A stretch of DNA of 64,000 nucleotides from Moraxellaceae bacterium. GTDB taxonomy: Bacteria > Pseudomonadota > Gammaproteobacteria > Pseudomonadales > Moraxellaceae. Shown piece by piece: positions 1 through 9,992 of the stretch. The first letter of the stretch is position 1. The number at the start of each line of letters is the position of its first letter. The DNA is taken from the NCBI GenBank assembly GCA_030680295.1, contig JAUXVU010000023.1:496001-560000 (forward strand), written 5' to 3'. A program made the translations under genes and the position numbers. Under the pieces are notes generated by a model. That model was not told where the DNA came from. It did not search any database and saw only the letters and a list, made by a program, of their open reading frames with translations.

Positions 1-455
1 AAGCCATTATAAGGTTCGAAAGCGGCGATCTTGTCACCGTCACGAACTTCAATGCGACGCAGGATGCGAGCAAAACGCTTAGGCGCGTCTTGCTCCACAA
101 TACCAGCTGCTTGTATCAGAAATACAAACGGCCCAGCACTGCCATCCATAATCGGAATCTCGGGGGCGCTGACATCAATCACGGCATTGTCAATGCCAAG
201 GCCCGCAAGTGCCGACATTAGATGCTCAACGGTTCCCACTTTGACTTCGCCATTGACCAGGCTTGAAGACATCATGGTTTCACGTACCAGCTCTGCTTGT
301 GCAGGCACGTTAATCGGGGGATCCAAGTCTGTGCGACGGAACACAATACCTGTATCGGGTGGCGCGGGGCGCAGCGCGAGCAACACTTTCTCGCCACTGT
401 GCAATCCAATGCCACTGGCCCGAATAACCTGTTTAACCGTACGTTGCTTGAGCAT
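1..455 (-). CDS. lpxC: UDP-3-O-acyl-N-acetylglucosamine deacetylase, N-terminal part (cut by window edge)
   Basis: LpxC is the zinc-dependent deacetylase that performs the committed step of lipid A synthesis in the cytosol. The 151 visible residues start [21 protein letters not shown] and carry the family signatures RPAPPDTG (29-36), the VEHL motif with the catalytic Glu77 and zinc-binding His78, GLGIDN and [12 protein letters not shown]. The rest, including the other zinc ligands, lies beyond the window. The gene is last in the dcw cluster, 53 bases after ftsZ, as in Escherichia and Pseudomonas. No good Shine-Dalgarno sequence precedes the ATG; the upstream bases are A/T-rich. Confidence 0.96.
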   Translation of the reverse strand, partial: MLKQRTVKQVIRASGIGLHSGEKVLLALRPAPPDTGIVFRRTDLDPPINVPAQAELVRETMMSSSLVNGEVKVGTVEHLMSALAGLGIDNAVIDVSAPEIPIMDGSAGPFVFLIQAAGIVEQDAPKRFARILRRIEVRDGDKIAAFEPYNG

Positions 456-508
456 TTGTTACAATTTATTTCAAAGATACGCCATCCTATCAGACAGCAT
501 CTCTAAGC

Positions 509-1735
509 TCAATCCGCTTGGCGACGTAAAAATGCTGGAATATTCAGCAAGTTCATGTCTGCCCGGCGCGCATCCGATACCGGTTTTTTGTTACGCATAT
601 ACGCTGGTGTATCAAAGTTGGCATAGGGGTCTTGAACCGTGTTAACCACAGACTGGCCATTCACTACCTGTTGCTCATGATTAACACTCGCTGCAACAGG
701 TGCAGCGGCGGCCAAGGCAGACTGCACCAAGCTCATGCCTTGAGGGCGAGCCTGTGAACGTGCGGCTAACTTTGGTAAGCCAGTTGCGACAACAGTGACA
801 CGAATTTCATCACCCAAAGTTTCGTCCAAAATTGTACCGATAACGACGGTGGCGCTTTCCGATGCGAACTCGGCAACAATGTCACCAACTGTGGAGAACT
901 CATCAAGGCCTAAGCCTTCGTTAGCAGCAATTGACACCAGCACACCACGAGCACCTTTTAGCTGTACGTCATCCAACAGCGGGCTGTGAATAGCCATTTC
1001 AGTGGCAATACGTGCACGCTCTTCACCTTTCGCCGAACCAGTGCCCATCATTGCTAGGCCTTGCTCCGACATAACAGTGCGCACGTCAGCAAAGTCGACG
1101 TTGATTAAGCCCGGACGCAAGATCATGTCGGCAATGCCTTGTACTGCGCCCTGCAGCACATTATTGGCAGCGCGGAATGCTTCAACCAAAGACACTTTGC
1201 CCAACACTTGCAGCAGTTTGCCATTAGGAATAGTGATCAACGAGTCAACATGATGAGACAACGCCTCAACACCTTGATCAGCTACATCCAAACGCTTTTT
1301 GCCTTCAAATGGGAAAGGCTTGGTCACAACACCAACAGTCAAAATGCCCATTTCGCGCGCCACTTCAGCGATGACTGGCGCACCACCGGTACCCGTACCA
1401 CCACCCATACCGGCAGTAATGAATACCATGTCAGCACCGGCCAACACTTCTTTAACACGGTCACGATCTTCAACAGCCGCTTGACGACCAATCTCAGGGT
1501 TAGCACCAGCGCCTAAACCTCGAGTAATACCATCACCTAAGTGCAGCAATGTTTTTGATGTCATTTTGGTTAATGCTTGTTTGTCGGTGTTGGCGCAAAT
1601 AAAGTCGACACCCTCGACACTATTTCGCACCATATGCTCGACGGCGTTACCACCACCGCCACCGACACCAATTACTTTAATGACTGCAGTGCCTAACTCA
1701 CCAGCATTGTCAGCAAACTCAAAAATATTCGTCAT
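509..1735 (-). CDS. ftsZ: Cell division protein FtsZ
   Basis: FtsZ is the tubulin-like GTPase that polymerises at mid-cell into the Z ring. The 408-residue product has the glycine-rich nucleotide loop near residues 22-30, the tubulin signature GGGTGTG at 111-117, the T7 loop NVDFADV near 207-213 and a C-terminal tail ending [11 protein letters not shown], which is the docking peptide for FtsA and ZipA. The start MTNIFEF is chosen because GGAG lies at proper distance upstream; an in-frame ATG 39 bases earlier would add an extension the family lacks. It follows ftsA after a 117-base gap that holds a hairpin and may hold extra promoters. Confidence 0.98.
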   Translation of the reverse strand: MTNIFEFADNAGELGTAVIKVIGVGGGGGNAVEHMVRNSVEGVDFICANTDKQALTKMTSKTLLHLGDGITRGLGAGANPEIGRQAAVEDRDRVKEVLAGADMVFITAGMGGGTGTGGAPVIAEVAREMGILTVGVVTKPFPFEGKKRLDVADQGVEALSHHVDSLITIPNGKLLQVLGKVSLVEAFRAANNVLQGAVQGIADMILRPGLINVDFADVRTVMSEQGLAMMGTGSAKGEERARIATEMAIHSPLLDDVQLKGARGVLVSIAANEGLGLDEFSTVGDIVAEFASESATVVIGTILDETLGDEIRVTVVATGLPKLAARSQARPQGMSLVQSALAAAAPVAASVNHEQQVVNGQSVVNTVQDPYANFDTPAYMRNKKPVSDARRADMNLLNIPAFLRRQAD

Positions 1736-1803
1736 TTTATTTCTCCAACCCCAAAGGGTTCCGTCTTTATTCATATTTGCCGTGAAGGCTTCCTGCCCAA
1801 TAC

Positions 1804-1822
1804 CGACATCATCCTGATGTCG
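1804..1822. promoter_or_regulatory. Perfect 8-bp hairpin in the ftsA-ftsZ gap
   Basis: An inverted repeat with arms CGACATCA/TGATGTCG around a 3-base loop lies in the leader just upstream of ftsZ. In the direction of ftsZ transcription it is not followed by a T tract, so it is not a standard terminator. It could be a processing or stability element of the ftsZ mRNA. Seen directly; function inferred. Confidence 0.45.
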
Positions 1823-1852
1823 CTTTTAGTCATTCGTACTTAAACGATCGAC

Positions 1853-3115
1853 TTAAAAACTGTTTTGAAACCAGCCTCGCATGCGCGACATCAAGCCAAA
1901 GCCATCGGCTTCGTTAACTCGCTTTTTGCTGCGCGGCGAAACTGCTTGGAACTGTGAAATCTGTTGGCGGCCATACATCAACAAGCCAATACCGGTGGCA
2001 TAAATTGGGTTCTTCAAAAGTTCGTCCATGCCACCGACCTTTAACGACTTCGGCATACCGATGCGTACTGGCAAATGGAAAATAGATTCAGCTAATTGCA
2101 CTGCACCTTCAATTTTTGCCGAGCCACCAGTGAGTACCACGCCAGCCGCTAGTTGTTCGGCCAATCCAAAGCGGTCTAATTCGTGTTGAATCAAGCCAAA
2201 TAACTCTTCGTAACGTGGCTCAACTACTGCAGACAGTGTCTGGCGAGCCAATGTTCGTGCTGGACGATCGCCCATGCCCGGCACACTAATGGTTTGCTCT
2301 GGGTCAACCATCTGAGGAACTACACAGGCATATCGTGTTTTGATTTCATCTGCTGCCGGTGTTGGTGTACGTAACGCCATCGCAATGTCGTTAGTGACTT
2401 GATCACCAGCAATCGGAATCACTGCGGTGTGGCGAATAGAGCCACGTACAAACACCGCAATGTCAGTAGTGCCACCACCAATATCTACTAAGCACACGCC
2501 GAGTTCTTTTTCGTCTTCAGTCAAAACTGCATGGCTTGATGCCACTTGCTCCAACACAATTGCATCAATTTCTAGGCCCGCACCGCGCACGCATTTTTCT
2601 AAGTTATGCGCTGCATTAGCCGAGCAAGTCACCACATGAATATGACCTTCCAACCGCACACCAGCCATACCCAATGGGCTACGCACATCTGCTTGATCAT
2701 CGACCAAGAACTCCTGCGGCAACACATGCAAAATACGGTTATCGACTGGATTTGCGCCTGATTTGGCCGCATCAATGACGCGATCAATGTCGGACTGAGC
2801 GACCTCGCCATCACGAATAGCGACCACCGCTTGCGCGTTTCGCCCGCCGATATGACTACCGGCAATACCGATATAGGCAGAGTGAATTCGGCAATCCGCC
2901 ATCAACTCAGCCTCAGCGACCGCACCATGAATCGCTTCCATGGTTTGCTCGATATTGACCACAACGCCTTTGCGCATACCTTTTGATGGCCGCATGCCCA
3001 CACCGATAATTTCCAGTGTGTTTTCTGTGGGGTTAATTTGCCCGACAAGGCAGATCACTTTCGATGTGCCGACATCAACAGCAACAATCATCTGTGCCTG
3101 TGCAAAGTTCGTCAT
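1853..3115 (-). CDS. ftsA: Cell division protein FtsA
   Basis: FtsA is an actin-like ATPase that tethers FtsZ filaments to the membrane and recruits later divisome proteins. The 420-residue product begins with the phosphate-1 loop VAVDVGTSKV, followed by the inserted 1C domain, the phosphate-2 motif VDIGGGTTDIAVF and the adenosine motif VVLTGGSAKIEG. The C-terminal end MSRMRGWFQNSF is the amphipathic membrane-targeting helix. It lies between ftsQ (53-base gap) and ftsZ, the standard dcw order. The ATG at 3115 has TAGGAA just upstream. Confidence 0.98.
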   Translation of the reverse strand: MTNFAQAQMIVAVDVGTSKVICLVGQINPTENTLEIIGVGMRPSKGMRKGVVVNIEQTMEAIHGAVAEAELMADCRIHSAYIGIAGSHIGGRNAQAVVAIRDGEVAQSDIDRVIDAAKSGANPVDNRILHVLPQEFLVDDQADVRSPLGMAGVRLEGHIHVVTCSANAAHNLEKCVRGAGLEIDAIVLEQVASSHAVLTEDEKELGVCLVDIGGGTTDIAVFVRGSIRHTAVIPIAGDQVTNDIAMALRTPTPAADEIKTRYACVVPQMVDPEQTISVPGMGDRPARTLARQTLSAVVEPRYEELFGLIQHELDRFGLAEQLAAGVVLTGGSAKIEGAVQLAESIFHLPVRIGMPKSLKVGGMDELLKNPIYATGIGLLMYGRQQISQFQAVSPRSKKRVNEADGFGLMSRMRGWFQNSF

Positions 3116-3168
3116 GTTCCTACCATCCTGACCACTGAGTGATCGACATACCGGTTAAAGTTTTTTAC

Positions 3169-3978
3169 TTAGGTTCTACGTTGAGACTGTCGCCAGCCCA
3201 CAGCCACACCATTGCGATAACGCAAATCAATGCGAGCAATTCGGTCCATCTCCGTCGCTAACTGACGGTCATACAACAATACAAATCGTTCCAATTTAGC
3301 CATCGTGTCTCGGTCGTCTATTAAGACCTTGACGCCACCTTCTAACGTCAACACCCAGCTCATACGATCGGTGAGCTCTAACTGCTGCAAACGCAAGCCA
3401 ACTGGGCGCAACAGTGCAGACATTTTCATGTGTGTATTAAGCAAACGCTTAACATGTGGACGAGGGCCCAGCAGCACCGGCAGCTCATTAATATTCTTGG
3501 CTTGCCGTGGCCGAAATACTTCGCCGGTCGCCGTTACCAAGGCGGTGCCATCCCAACGTGCCACCGGCTGCTTTTCACTAATCACTACGTGCAAACTATT
3601 TGGCCAGTGACGTACAACACGCGCCTTCTCCACCCACGGATAGCGTTCGGCTACCGCTTGAACTTGCGCAATATTGGCGTTGAAAAAATTACCGCGAACC
3701 TTGCTATCCACCGCTGCTTGTAGTTCAGCAATATTAGACTGCTCAAGCTGACCTAATAATTGCACTTGACGGATCGCGGTGTGTTGTAACCAGTCCCTTG
3801 CAACCAACACTACGGTCAACAAAATAATGATCAACGCAACACATTCAGCGGCTAGCAACAACCATTGCTGCCAAGGTTTTTCAGCAAATGCCGTTGTTGA
3901 CGCAGCAGCAGCCGTCGGTTTATTCAACCGAGTAGCAGAAGGCCGAGGGCCTTTTGAGCTGCGCGTCAAAAACGTCAT
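3169..3978 (-). CDS. ftsQ: Cell division protein FtsQ
   Basis: FtsQ is a bitopic inner-membrane divisome protein that bridges FtsA-level and FtsLB/FtsWI-level components. The 269-residue product has a basic cytoplasmic tail (1-35), one membrane segment (about 40-60), a POTRA domain (about 68-138) containing VEKARVVRHWPNSLHV, and a periplasmic beta domain. Its start codon shares one base with the ddlB stop (TAATG), indicating translational coupling. Confidence 0.95.
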   Translation of the reverse strand: MTFLTRSSKGPRPSATRLNKPTAAAASTTAFAEKPWQQWLLLAAECVALIIILLTVVLVARDWLQHTAIRQVQLLGQLEQSNIAELQAAVDSKVRGNFFNANIAQVQAVAERYPWVEKARVVRHWPNSLHVVISEKQPVARWDGTALVTATGEVFRPRQAKNINELPVLLGPRPHVKRLLNTHMKMSALLRPVGLRLQQLELTDRMSWVLTLEGGVKVLIDDRDTMAKLERFVLLYDRQLATEMDRIARIDLRYRNGVAVGWRQSQRRT

Positions 3979-4922
3979 TACGCTTGTCCTCCAGCGTTAT
4001 TTTGGCTGAGTGTTTGCGCCAAAATTGTCACTACCAGCTGGCTAAAGTCGATGCCTACAGCCGCTGCCGCCATAGGGACTAGCGAGTGATCTGTCATGCC
4101 CGGCACCGTGTTGACTTCCAGCAGCCAAAACTGACCTTTACTATCACGCATCACATCAACACGGCCCCAGCCACTGCAGCCCACTTCTTTAAACGCTTGC
4201 AATGCCAAACCTTGCACGGCTGACTCTTCTTCAGCGCTTAAACCACAAGGAATTTGGTACTGGGTGTCGTCGCGTTGATACTTCGCTTCAAAGTCATAAA
4301 AATCATTTGCAGGAATCATGCGAATCACTGGCAAGGCACGATCACCTAAAATACTGACGGTGTATTCGGCACCCTGAATAAACGCCTCAGCAATGACTTC
4401 CGCATCATGTTCAGCTGCCACTTGATAAGCAGCAGCCAAATCTTCTGCCCGATGTACTTTTGCCATGCCAATGCTTGAACCTTCACGCACGGGCTTGATC
4501 ATCAACGGCAGGCCCAACTCTTGTGCCAAGGCAGCGAAGTCAGTGTCACTGCTCAAGCGCTTCCAAGCTGGTGTTGGCAGTCCTGCGCCCATCCACAATA
4601 ATTTGGTACGCGCTTTATCCATGCCAATGGCAGAGGCCATGACACCACTGCCGGTGTAGGGCACTTGGAACTGCTCTAATACACCTTGCACCACACCGTC
4701 TTCACCGCCGCGACCATGGAGCACAATAAATGCACGGTCGTAGCCTTGAATTTCCACAATGTCACGCTCTGCTGGATCAAATGCATGGGCGTCAACGCCA
4801 GCTGCCTGCAGCGCTTTTAAAACAGCGGCGCCACTCACCAATGAAATAGAGCGCTCATTGGCAGTGCCGCCAAACATAACGGCAACGTGACCTAGCTGTT
4901 TGTTATTAACCAGCATACTCAT
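3978..4922 (-). CDS. ddlB: D-alanine--D-alanine ligase
   Basis: This ATP-grasp enzyme joins two D-alanines to make the dipeptide used by MurF. The 314 residues include the N-terminal [11 protein letters not shown] loop, [15 protein letters not shown], the phosphate loop EGSSIGM, the magnesium-binding region GRVDVM and [17 protein letters not shown] near the C terminus. Length matches DdlB of the dcw cluster. The start overlaps the murC stop by four bases (ATGA); a second ATG two codons on (MLVNNKQ) is also possible. Confidence 0.97.
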   Translation of the reverse strand: MSMLVNNKQLGHVAVMFGGTANERSISLVSGAAVLKALQAAGVDAHAFDPAERDIVEIQGYDRAFIVLHGRGGEDGVVQGVLEQFQVPYTGSGVMASAIGMDKARTKLLWMGAGLPTPAWKRLSSDTDFAALAQELGLPLMIKPVREGSSIGMAKVHRAEDLAAAYQVAAEHDAEVIAEAFIQGAEYTVSILGDRALPVIRMIPANDFYDFEAKYQRDDTQYQIPCGLSAEEESAVQGLALQAFKEVGCSGWGRVDVMRDSKGQFWLLEVNTVPGMTDHSLVPMAAAAVGIDFSQLVVTILAQTLSQNNAGGQA

Positions 4923-6358
4923 GATGTTGAGCCTTCCTTTTTCAGGTACAGCTGATGCTGTACAAGTTCTTGTGCCAAACCACCTACCGTGCCTGCACCT
5001 TGAGTTAACAACACATCGCCTTCGTTCAACTGGCTACGCAGTAATTCGGGTAACGCATCAGGACCATCCACAAAAATTGGATCAATACGACCTAGGTTGC
5101 GAATGCTGCGTGCAAGGCTACGAGAGTCAGCACCGGCAATCGGTTTTTCACCCGCGCTATAAACATCTAGCAACAACAATTGGTCAACGCTGGAAAGCAC
5201 ATGCACGAAATCATCAAAACAATCGCGAGTACGGGTGTAGCGGTGTGGCTGGAACAACATCACTAAACGACGATCAGGATAGGCCTGACGAGCAGCAGCA
5301 ATTGTGGCGGCTACTTCACGTGGATGATGACCATAGTCATCAACAAGCTGCACACCGGCGAATTCACCTAAACGTTGGAAGCGACGGCCTACACCTTCGA
5401 AGTTTGCCAATGCATGAACAATCGCGGCATCGGGCACACCTTCATCAGTGGCAATTGAGATGGCAGCCAGCGAGTTCAATACATTGTGTAAGCCAGGCAG
5501 GCTTAAGGTGACGCGTAATGGTTCGTGGCCACTGCGATGCACTGTAAAGTGAGTTTGCAAACCATCTTGATCAACATCGGTCGCGCGAATGTCATTATCT
5601 GCATCAAAGCCATAGGTCAGTGTTGGGCGACCAATTTGCGGCAACAACTCACGTACTACTGGGTCATCACCACAAACCACGGCCAAACCATAAAATGGCA
5701 AGTTATGTAGGAACTCAATGAAGGTACGCTTGAGCACTTCAAAGTCGCCACCGTAGGTGTCCATATGGTCAGCGTCGATATTGGTAATAACTGACGCCAT
5801 GGGTTGTAGATGCAAGAACGAAGCGTCCGACTCATCAGCTTCGGCCACAAAGTAGCGACTACTGCCAAGCTTGGCATTAGTTCCAGCACTATTCAGCAAA
5901 CCACCAATCACATAGGTTGGGTCAAAGCCTGCCTCACCTAAAATCGAAGCAATCAAACTTGTCGTCGTGGTCTTGCCGTGAGTACCAGCAATGGCAATGC
6001 CATGGCGATAACGCATCAGCTCTGCCAACATCTCTGCACGACGCACAATTGGCAAACGACGGTCTTGTGCCGCATTAACCTCTGGGTTAGTCGAGTCAAT
6101 TGCTGTTGACACTACAAGCACATCCGCTTCTTCAACATTGGCGGCATCATGTCCAATAAAGATTTGTGCACCAAACTGCTTTAAGCGATCAGTTGATTTA
6201 CCCGCCTTGGCATCGGAACCAGACACTTCATAACCTTGGTTTAATAAAACTTCGGCAATGCCACACATACCAGCGCCGCCAATACCGACAAAGTGAATGC
6301 GACGAATGCGGCGCATTTCTGGAATCTCAATGAGATTTTTATAGGGCAATGTGCTCAT
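4919..6358 (-). CDS. murC: UDP-N-acetylmuramate--L-alanine ligase
   Basis: MurC adds L-alanine to UDP-MurNAc, the first peptide step of peptidoglycan precursor synthesis in the cytosol. The 479-residue protein has the N-terminal Rossmann-like UDP-binding motif [17 protein letters not shown] (about 22-38), the ATP loop GTHGKT at 125-130, the EADESDASF acid motif and the C-terminal Mur ligase domain with [10 protein letters not shown]. Start ATG at 6358 overlaps the murG stop by four bases. Confidence 0.98.
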   Translation of the reverse strand: MSTLPYKNLIEIPEMRRIRRIHFVGIGGAGMCGIAEVLLNQGYEVSGSDAKAGKSTDRLKQFGAQIFIGHDAANVEEADVLVVSTAIDSTNPEVNAAQDRRLPIVRRAEMLAELMRYRHGIAIAGTHGKTTTTSLIASILGEAGFDPTYVIGGLLNSAGTNAKLGSSRYFVAEADESDASFLHLQPMASVITNIDADHMDTYGGDFEVLKRTFIEFLHNLPFYGLAVVCGDDPVVRELLPQIGRPTLTYGFDADNDIRATDVDQDGLQTHFTVHRSGHEPLRVTLSLPGLHNVLNSLAAISIATDEGVPDAAIVHALANFEGVGRRFQRLGEFAGVQLVDDYGHHPREVAATIAAARQAYPDRRLVMLFQPHRYTRTRDCFDDFVHVLSSVDQLLLLDVYSAGEKPIAGADSRSLARSIRNLGRIDPIFVDGPDALPELLRSQLNEGDVLLTQGAGTVGGLAQELVQHQLYLKKEGSTS

Positions 6359-7434
6359 GCTTTACCTCGCAAAACAGTTTCCACCACCAGCGCTGTGGCA
6401 TCGGCTTTTGCTAAGTGATGCGCCGCTTCGGCCATGGACAATAAGTAAGAACGTTGCATTAGTCCTTGCAGCTGTTCCGTCAAGCGCTCAGCTGTTAGGT
6501 CTCGTTGTTGGCAAAGCACCGCGGCACCTGCATCACTCAAGAACTGAGCATTAGCCGTTTGATGGTCATCTACGGCATGTGGATACGGCACCAGTACGGA
6601 GGCAACACCAGCTGCGGCTAATTCAGCCACGGTCAATGCACCACTGCGGCAAATAACAAGGTCAGCCCAGCCATAGGCTTCAGCCATATCATCCACAAAG
6701 GCGGTGACCGTAGCATCCACACCCGCCGCTTGATAATGCGCTTGCGCGCTATCCACATGACGTCGCCCTGCTTGGTGGCGCACCTCAGGACGTTGAGGTT
6801 CTGGCAGTAACGCGATTGCAGCTGGAACTATTTCATTTAATGCCGTGGCGCCTAGGCTGCCACCCAATACCAATAGGCGAATACGTCCTTGGCGAGCACC
6901 ATAACGTTGCGCTGGTGCGGCCAAGGTCAATATATCTTGGCGCACAGGATTACCAACCCACATCGTGTCATCGGCTGCTGGAAACGCGCCGGGAAAGCCC
7001 AGCAAAATACGGTGCGCCATGCGTGCCAACAATTTGTTGGTCATGCCGGCAACCGCATTTTGTTCATGAATGAATAACGGCACACACATCAGTTTTGCCG
7101 CAACACCACCGGGACCTGTGACATAACCACCTAGGCCGATGACTGCATCTGCCTTTACTCGACGAAGCACTGTCATAGCAGCAAATACTGAGCGCATTAA
7201 CTTCCATGGCGCTTTGATGAGCGGCTTGAGGCCATTACCACGCAGACCAGTCACATTCAGATAGGTCATGTCAAAGCCAGACTTGGGCACCACATCGGCC
7301 TCAATGCCATTTCGTGTACCTAACCAGTGCACAGCAACACCCTGCTCAGCTAATTGCTTAGCAACGGCTAAGGCAGGAAAAACATGTCCACCTGTGCCAC
7401 CGGCCATGATCACTACAGATTTAACGAGCGACAT
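6355..7434 (-). CDS. murG: Undecaprenyl-PP-MurNAc-pentapeptide GlcNAc transferase
   Basis: MurG is the peripheral inner-membrane GT-B glycosyltransferase that converts lipid I to lipid II. The 359 residues carry the N-terminal GGTGGHVFP loop (12-20), the [12 protein letters not shown] segment, the second glycine loop VLGGSLGA, and the UDP-GlcNAc site [15 protein letters not shown] followed by [14 protein letters not shown]. It overlaps the end of ftsW by about 14 bases and the start of murC by four. Confidence 0.97.
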   Translation of the reverse strand: MSLVKSVVIMAGGTGGHVFPALAVAKQLAEQGVAVHWLGTRNGIEADVVPKSGFDMTYLNVTGLRGNGLKPLIKAPWKLMRSVFAAMTVLRRVKADAVIGLGGYVTGPGGVAAKLMCVPLFIHEQNAVAGMTNKLLARMAHRILLGFPGAFPAADDTMWVGNPVRQDILTLAAPAQRYGARQGRIRLLVLGGSLGATALNEIVPAAIALLPEPQRPEVRHQAGRRHVDSAQAHYQAAGVDATVTAFVDDMAEAYGWADLVICRSGALTVAELAAAGVASVLVPYPHAVDDHQTANAQFLSDAGAAVLCQQRDLTAERLTEQLQGLMQRSYLLSMAEAAHHLAKADATALVVETVLRGKA

Positions 7435-8623
7435 GCTGGCCTCCCTTTACTCGACGGCTTGGGTCAGCTTCGGGATTCGACACTTCAGCATCAATACGCA
7501 GCACAACGGCCAGCATGACAAACATCATGACTAAGCTAGATCCGCCGTAACTTACCAAGGGCAAGGTCAAACCTTTAGTGGGGAAGGCGCCAATATTAAC
7601 GCCGATATTAATTGCACATTGAACAGCCAACATGGCAGCAAAACCATAGGCGACATAGGCCGAGAAAGTATGACCTACCATCTCGGCACGCTGGCCAATT
7701 CGGAAGACCGATAACAGCAGACCAAGAATCGCGACAATCATCAGCATGACGCCAATAAAGCCAAACTCTTCGGCATAAATGGCAAAGACAAAGTCAGTGT
7801 GTGCTTCTGGCAAATAAAATAGCTTTTGCACACTGTGCCCCAGACCAACACCAAACCAATCTCCACGGCCAAAGGCAATCAAGCTCTGCACCAACTGGTA
7901 ACCCGAACTAAATTGATCTGCCCACGGGTCTGTAAACGCCATCAAGCGACGCATGCGATAGGGCTCAGAAACTAAGACGCCAATCGCAACAAGGATCAAA
8001 CCACCGAGAACGCCACCAAACTGGAATAACTTGGCGCCCGCCAGATAAAACATCACGACCACAGTTGCTACAATTACAAGACTGGCACCAAAATCAGGTT
8101 CAAGCAGCAATAAACCCAGCACTAAAACCACAAAAATCATTGGGTTTAAAAAGCCACTCAGTCGACTGCGCACAACTTCTTGTCGCTTGACCAAGTAGGT
8201 AGATAACGCCAACACCGCAGCAAATTTCATGATCTCTGAAGGCTGAATGGTGAAGCCACCTAAGTTAATCCAACGCATACTGCCGTTGACACGACGGCCA
8301 ATGCCGGGAATCAATACCAAAACCAGCAACACCACACTGACCACAAATAATAGATAGCTATATCGACTCCATGTCTGTGTCGGCACTTGCGACACAATAA
8401 GCGCGGCAACCAAGCCAACACAGAGATAAATGGCATGACGGGTCAGAAAGAAAAAGGCGCCACCATATCGACCTTCAGCCACACCCATTGATGCAGATGA
8501 CACCATGATCAAGCCAGCACAAAACATAAAACCTGCTGACATTAGCAGTACTTGTCTTGAGCTGAGCTCTGACAAAGTCACTCTGGCCAAGTCTAGGCGC
8601 TGAAGTGCATGACTAAAGGTCAT
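7421..8623 (-). CDS. ftsW: Peptidoglycan glycosyltransferase FtsW (SEDS family)
   Basis: FtsW polymerises lipid II at the septum in complex with FtsI. The protein, 400 residues, is highly hydrophobic with about ten membrane segments and shows SEDS features such as GIGRRVNGSMRWINLGGFTIQPSE, here read as GIGRRVNGS followed by IQPSEIMK, and the loop YLPEAHTDFVFAIYAEE with the catalytic-region Asp, plus SYGGSSLV near the C terminus. The start MTFSHALQ at 8623 is preferred over an ATG ten codons earlier because it has GGAGGT upstream and overlaps the murD stop as ATGA. Confidence 0.95.
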   Translation of the reverse strand: MTFSHALQRLDLARVTLSELSSRQVLLMSAGFMFCAGLIMVSSASMGVAEGRYGGAFFFLTRHAIYLCVGLVAALIVSQVPTQTWSRYSYLLFVVSVVLLVLVLIPGIGRRVNGSMRWINLGGFTIQPSEIMKFAAVLALSTYLVKRQEVVRSRLSGFLNPMIFVVLVLGLLLLEPDFGASLVIVATVVVMFYLAGAKLFQFGGVLGGLILVAIGVLVSEPYRMRRLMAFTDPWADQFSSGYQLVQSLIAFGRGDWFGVGLGHSVQKLFYLPEAHTDFVFAIYAEEFGFIGVMLMIVAILGLLLSVFRIGQRAEMVGHTFSAYVAYGFAAMLAVQCAINIGVNIGAFPTKGLTLPLVSYGGSSLVMMFVMLAVVLRIDAEVSNPEADPSRRVKGGQHVAR

Positions 8624-9981
8624 GACTGCACCTCCAGCACTTGCTGTACGCAAGCCACAAACTGATCACCACGGTCTTCGTAATGACGAAACATATCAAA
8701 GCTGGCGCAGGCAGGTGACAGCAATACGGCATCACCCGGCTCTGCAATACGCTGAGCTTGCTCAACAGCATTGATCAGCGAAGTTGCATGAACTCGCTGC
8801 AGATTCGCTTTTACCGAACGATCAATAATGGGTCCGTCTTCACCAATCAGAATAAGTGCTTTGCCAAACTGAGCCATGGCTGCTGACAAGGGACTAAAGT
8901 CTTGGCCTTTACCAACCCCACCAGCAATCAACAACACTTTTCCGCTAATTGACGCACCTAAGCCATTTATAGCCGCTAGCGTTGCGCCAACATTGGTGCC
9001 TTTAGAATCGTTATACCAAGCCACACCTTCTGCAAAAGCCACGCGCTGGCAGCGATGTTTTAATCCAGGGAAGTCAGCTAACGCCGCCAGCATTGCCTCC
9101 ATTGGAATGTGTACGGCGTCACCAAGCGCTAATGCCGCCAACGCGTTGGCCACGTTATGGTCACCAAAAATTTGTAGCTCAGCTACCGGCATTAATGCTT
9201 TGCGACCCTTAGCCAACCATGATTTCCCGCCCTGTAAAACAACACCAAAATCATTCAGGTCTGGTGCGTTCAAACCAAAGCTTGAGCGCGGCAAGTCATC
9301 CGCAATCAAAGGTACTGTGAGTGCATCATCACGATTGCAAACAAAACGCTGACAGTTACGGAAAATACGGTGTTTGGCTTGGTGATAAGCAACCATGCCA
9401 GAGTAGCGATCCATATGGTCTTCGCTAATATTGAGCACCACAGCAACAGCTGCACGCAATGAGTGTGTGGTTTCTAGCTGGAATGATGACAGCTCTAGTA
9501 CAAACAAATCTGGGGCTGGTATGGCCAACATATCTAATACCGGTGTGCCAAGGTTGCCACCCACACCAACACTCAAACCTGCGCGCTCAGCCATTAGGCC
9601 AACCAAGGTGGTCACCGTACTTTTTGCGTTAGAACCAGTAATTGCCACAATTGGTGTTGTCGTTGCACGGCAAAACAACTCAATATCACCAATAACGGGA
9701 ATGCCTGCATTAAAACGTGCAGCAGCAATGGCCGGCTCTTGAATCGAAATGCCTGGGCTGCAAATAATCTCGCGCGCACGCAGCAAGAGCTGCTCATCTA
9801 AACCACCAAGCGACAGCTCAACTTCTGGATAGTCACGTTGTAAATCAGCCAAGCCCGGCGGATTGTCACGGGTATCGTTGACGGCCACGGGATAGCCTTG
9901 CGCACGTAAATAACGCACACACGAGAGCCCGGTCTTACCTAGACCGATCACTACTCGTAAGCCATCGCGCTGAATCAACAT
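8620..9981 (-). CDS. murD: UDP-N-acetylmuramoylalanine--D-glutamate ligase
   Basis: MurD adds D-glutamate to UDP-MurNAc-L-Ala. The start MLIQRDGLRVVIGLGKTG gives 453 residues, with AGAGGG about ten bases upstream; a longer reading frame overlapping mraY is not supported. Domains: N-terminal UDP-binding Rossmann fold, central ATPase domain, C-terminal dinucleotide-like domain with LLIAGGVGKGQDFSPL and LLSPACASFDMF. The ATP loop reads GSNAKST (116-122), with Ala119 where most Mur ligases have Gly; the Lys and Ser/Thr that bind phosphate and magnesium are kept, so activity is expected. Confidence 0.96.
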   Translation of the reverse strand: MLIQRDGLRVVIGLGKTGLSCVRYLRAQGYPVAVNDTRDNPPGLADLQRDYPEVELSLGGLDEQLLLRAREIICSPGISIQEPAIAAARFNAGIPVIGDIELFCRATTTPIVAITGSNAKSTVTTLVGLMAERAGLSVGVGGNLGTPVLDMLAIPAPDLFVLELSSFQLETTHSLRAAVAVVLNISEDHMDRYSGMVAYHQAKHRIFRNCQRFVCNRDDALTVPLIADDLPRSSFGLNAPDLNDFGVVLQGGKSWLAKGRKALMPVAELQIFGDHNVANALAALALGDAVHIPMEAMLAALADFPGLKHRCQRVAFAEGVAWYNDSKGTNVGATLAAINGLGASISGKVLLIAGGVGKGQDFSPLSAAMAQFGKALILIGEDGPIIDRSVKANLQRVHATSLINAVEQAQRIAEPGDAVLLSPACASFDMFRHYEDRGDQFVACVQQVLEVQS

Positions 9982-9992
9982 ACTTCTACCCT

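Noticed and set aside
31-645. Plus-strand open frame opposite lpxC and the end of ftsZ
   Set aside because: It is the antisense shadow of two conserved genes and has no recognisable domain.
1139-1516. Plus-strand open frame opposite ftsZ
   Set aside because: Antisense shadow of the FtsZ GTPase domain.
4900-5511. Plus-strand open frame of about 200 codons opposite murC
   Set aside because: His/Gln-rich low-quality translation lying wholly antisense to conserved murC codons; no ribosome site or family resemblance.
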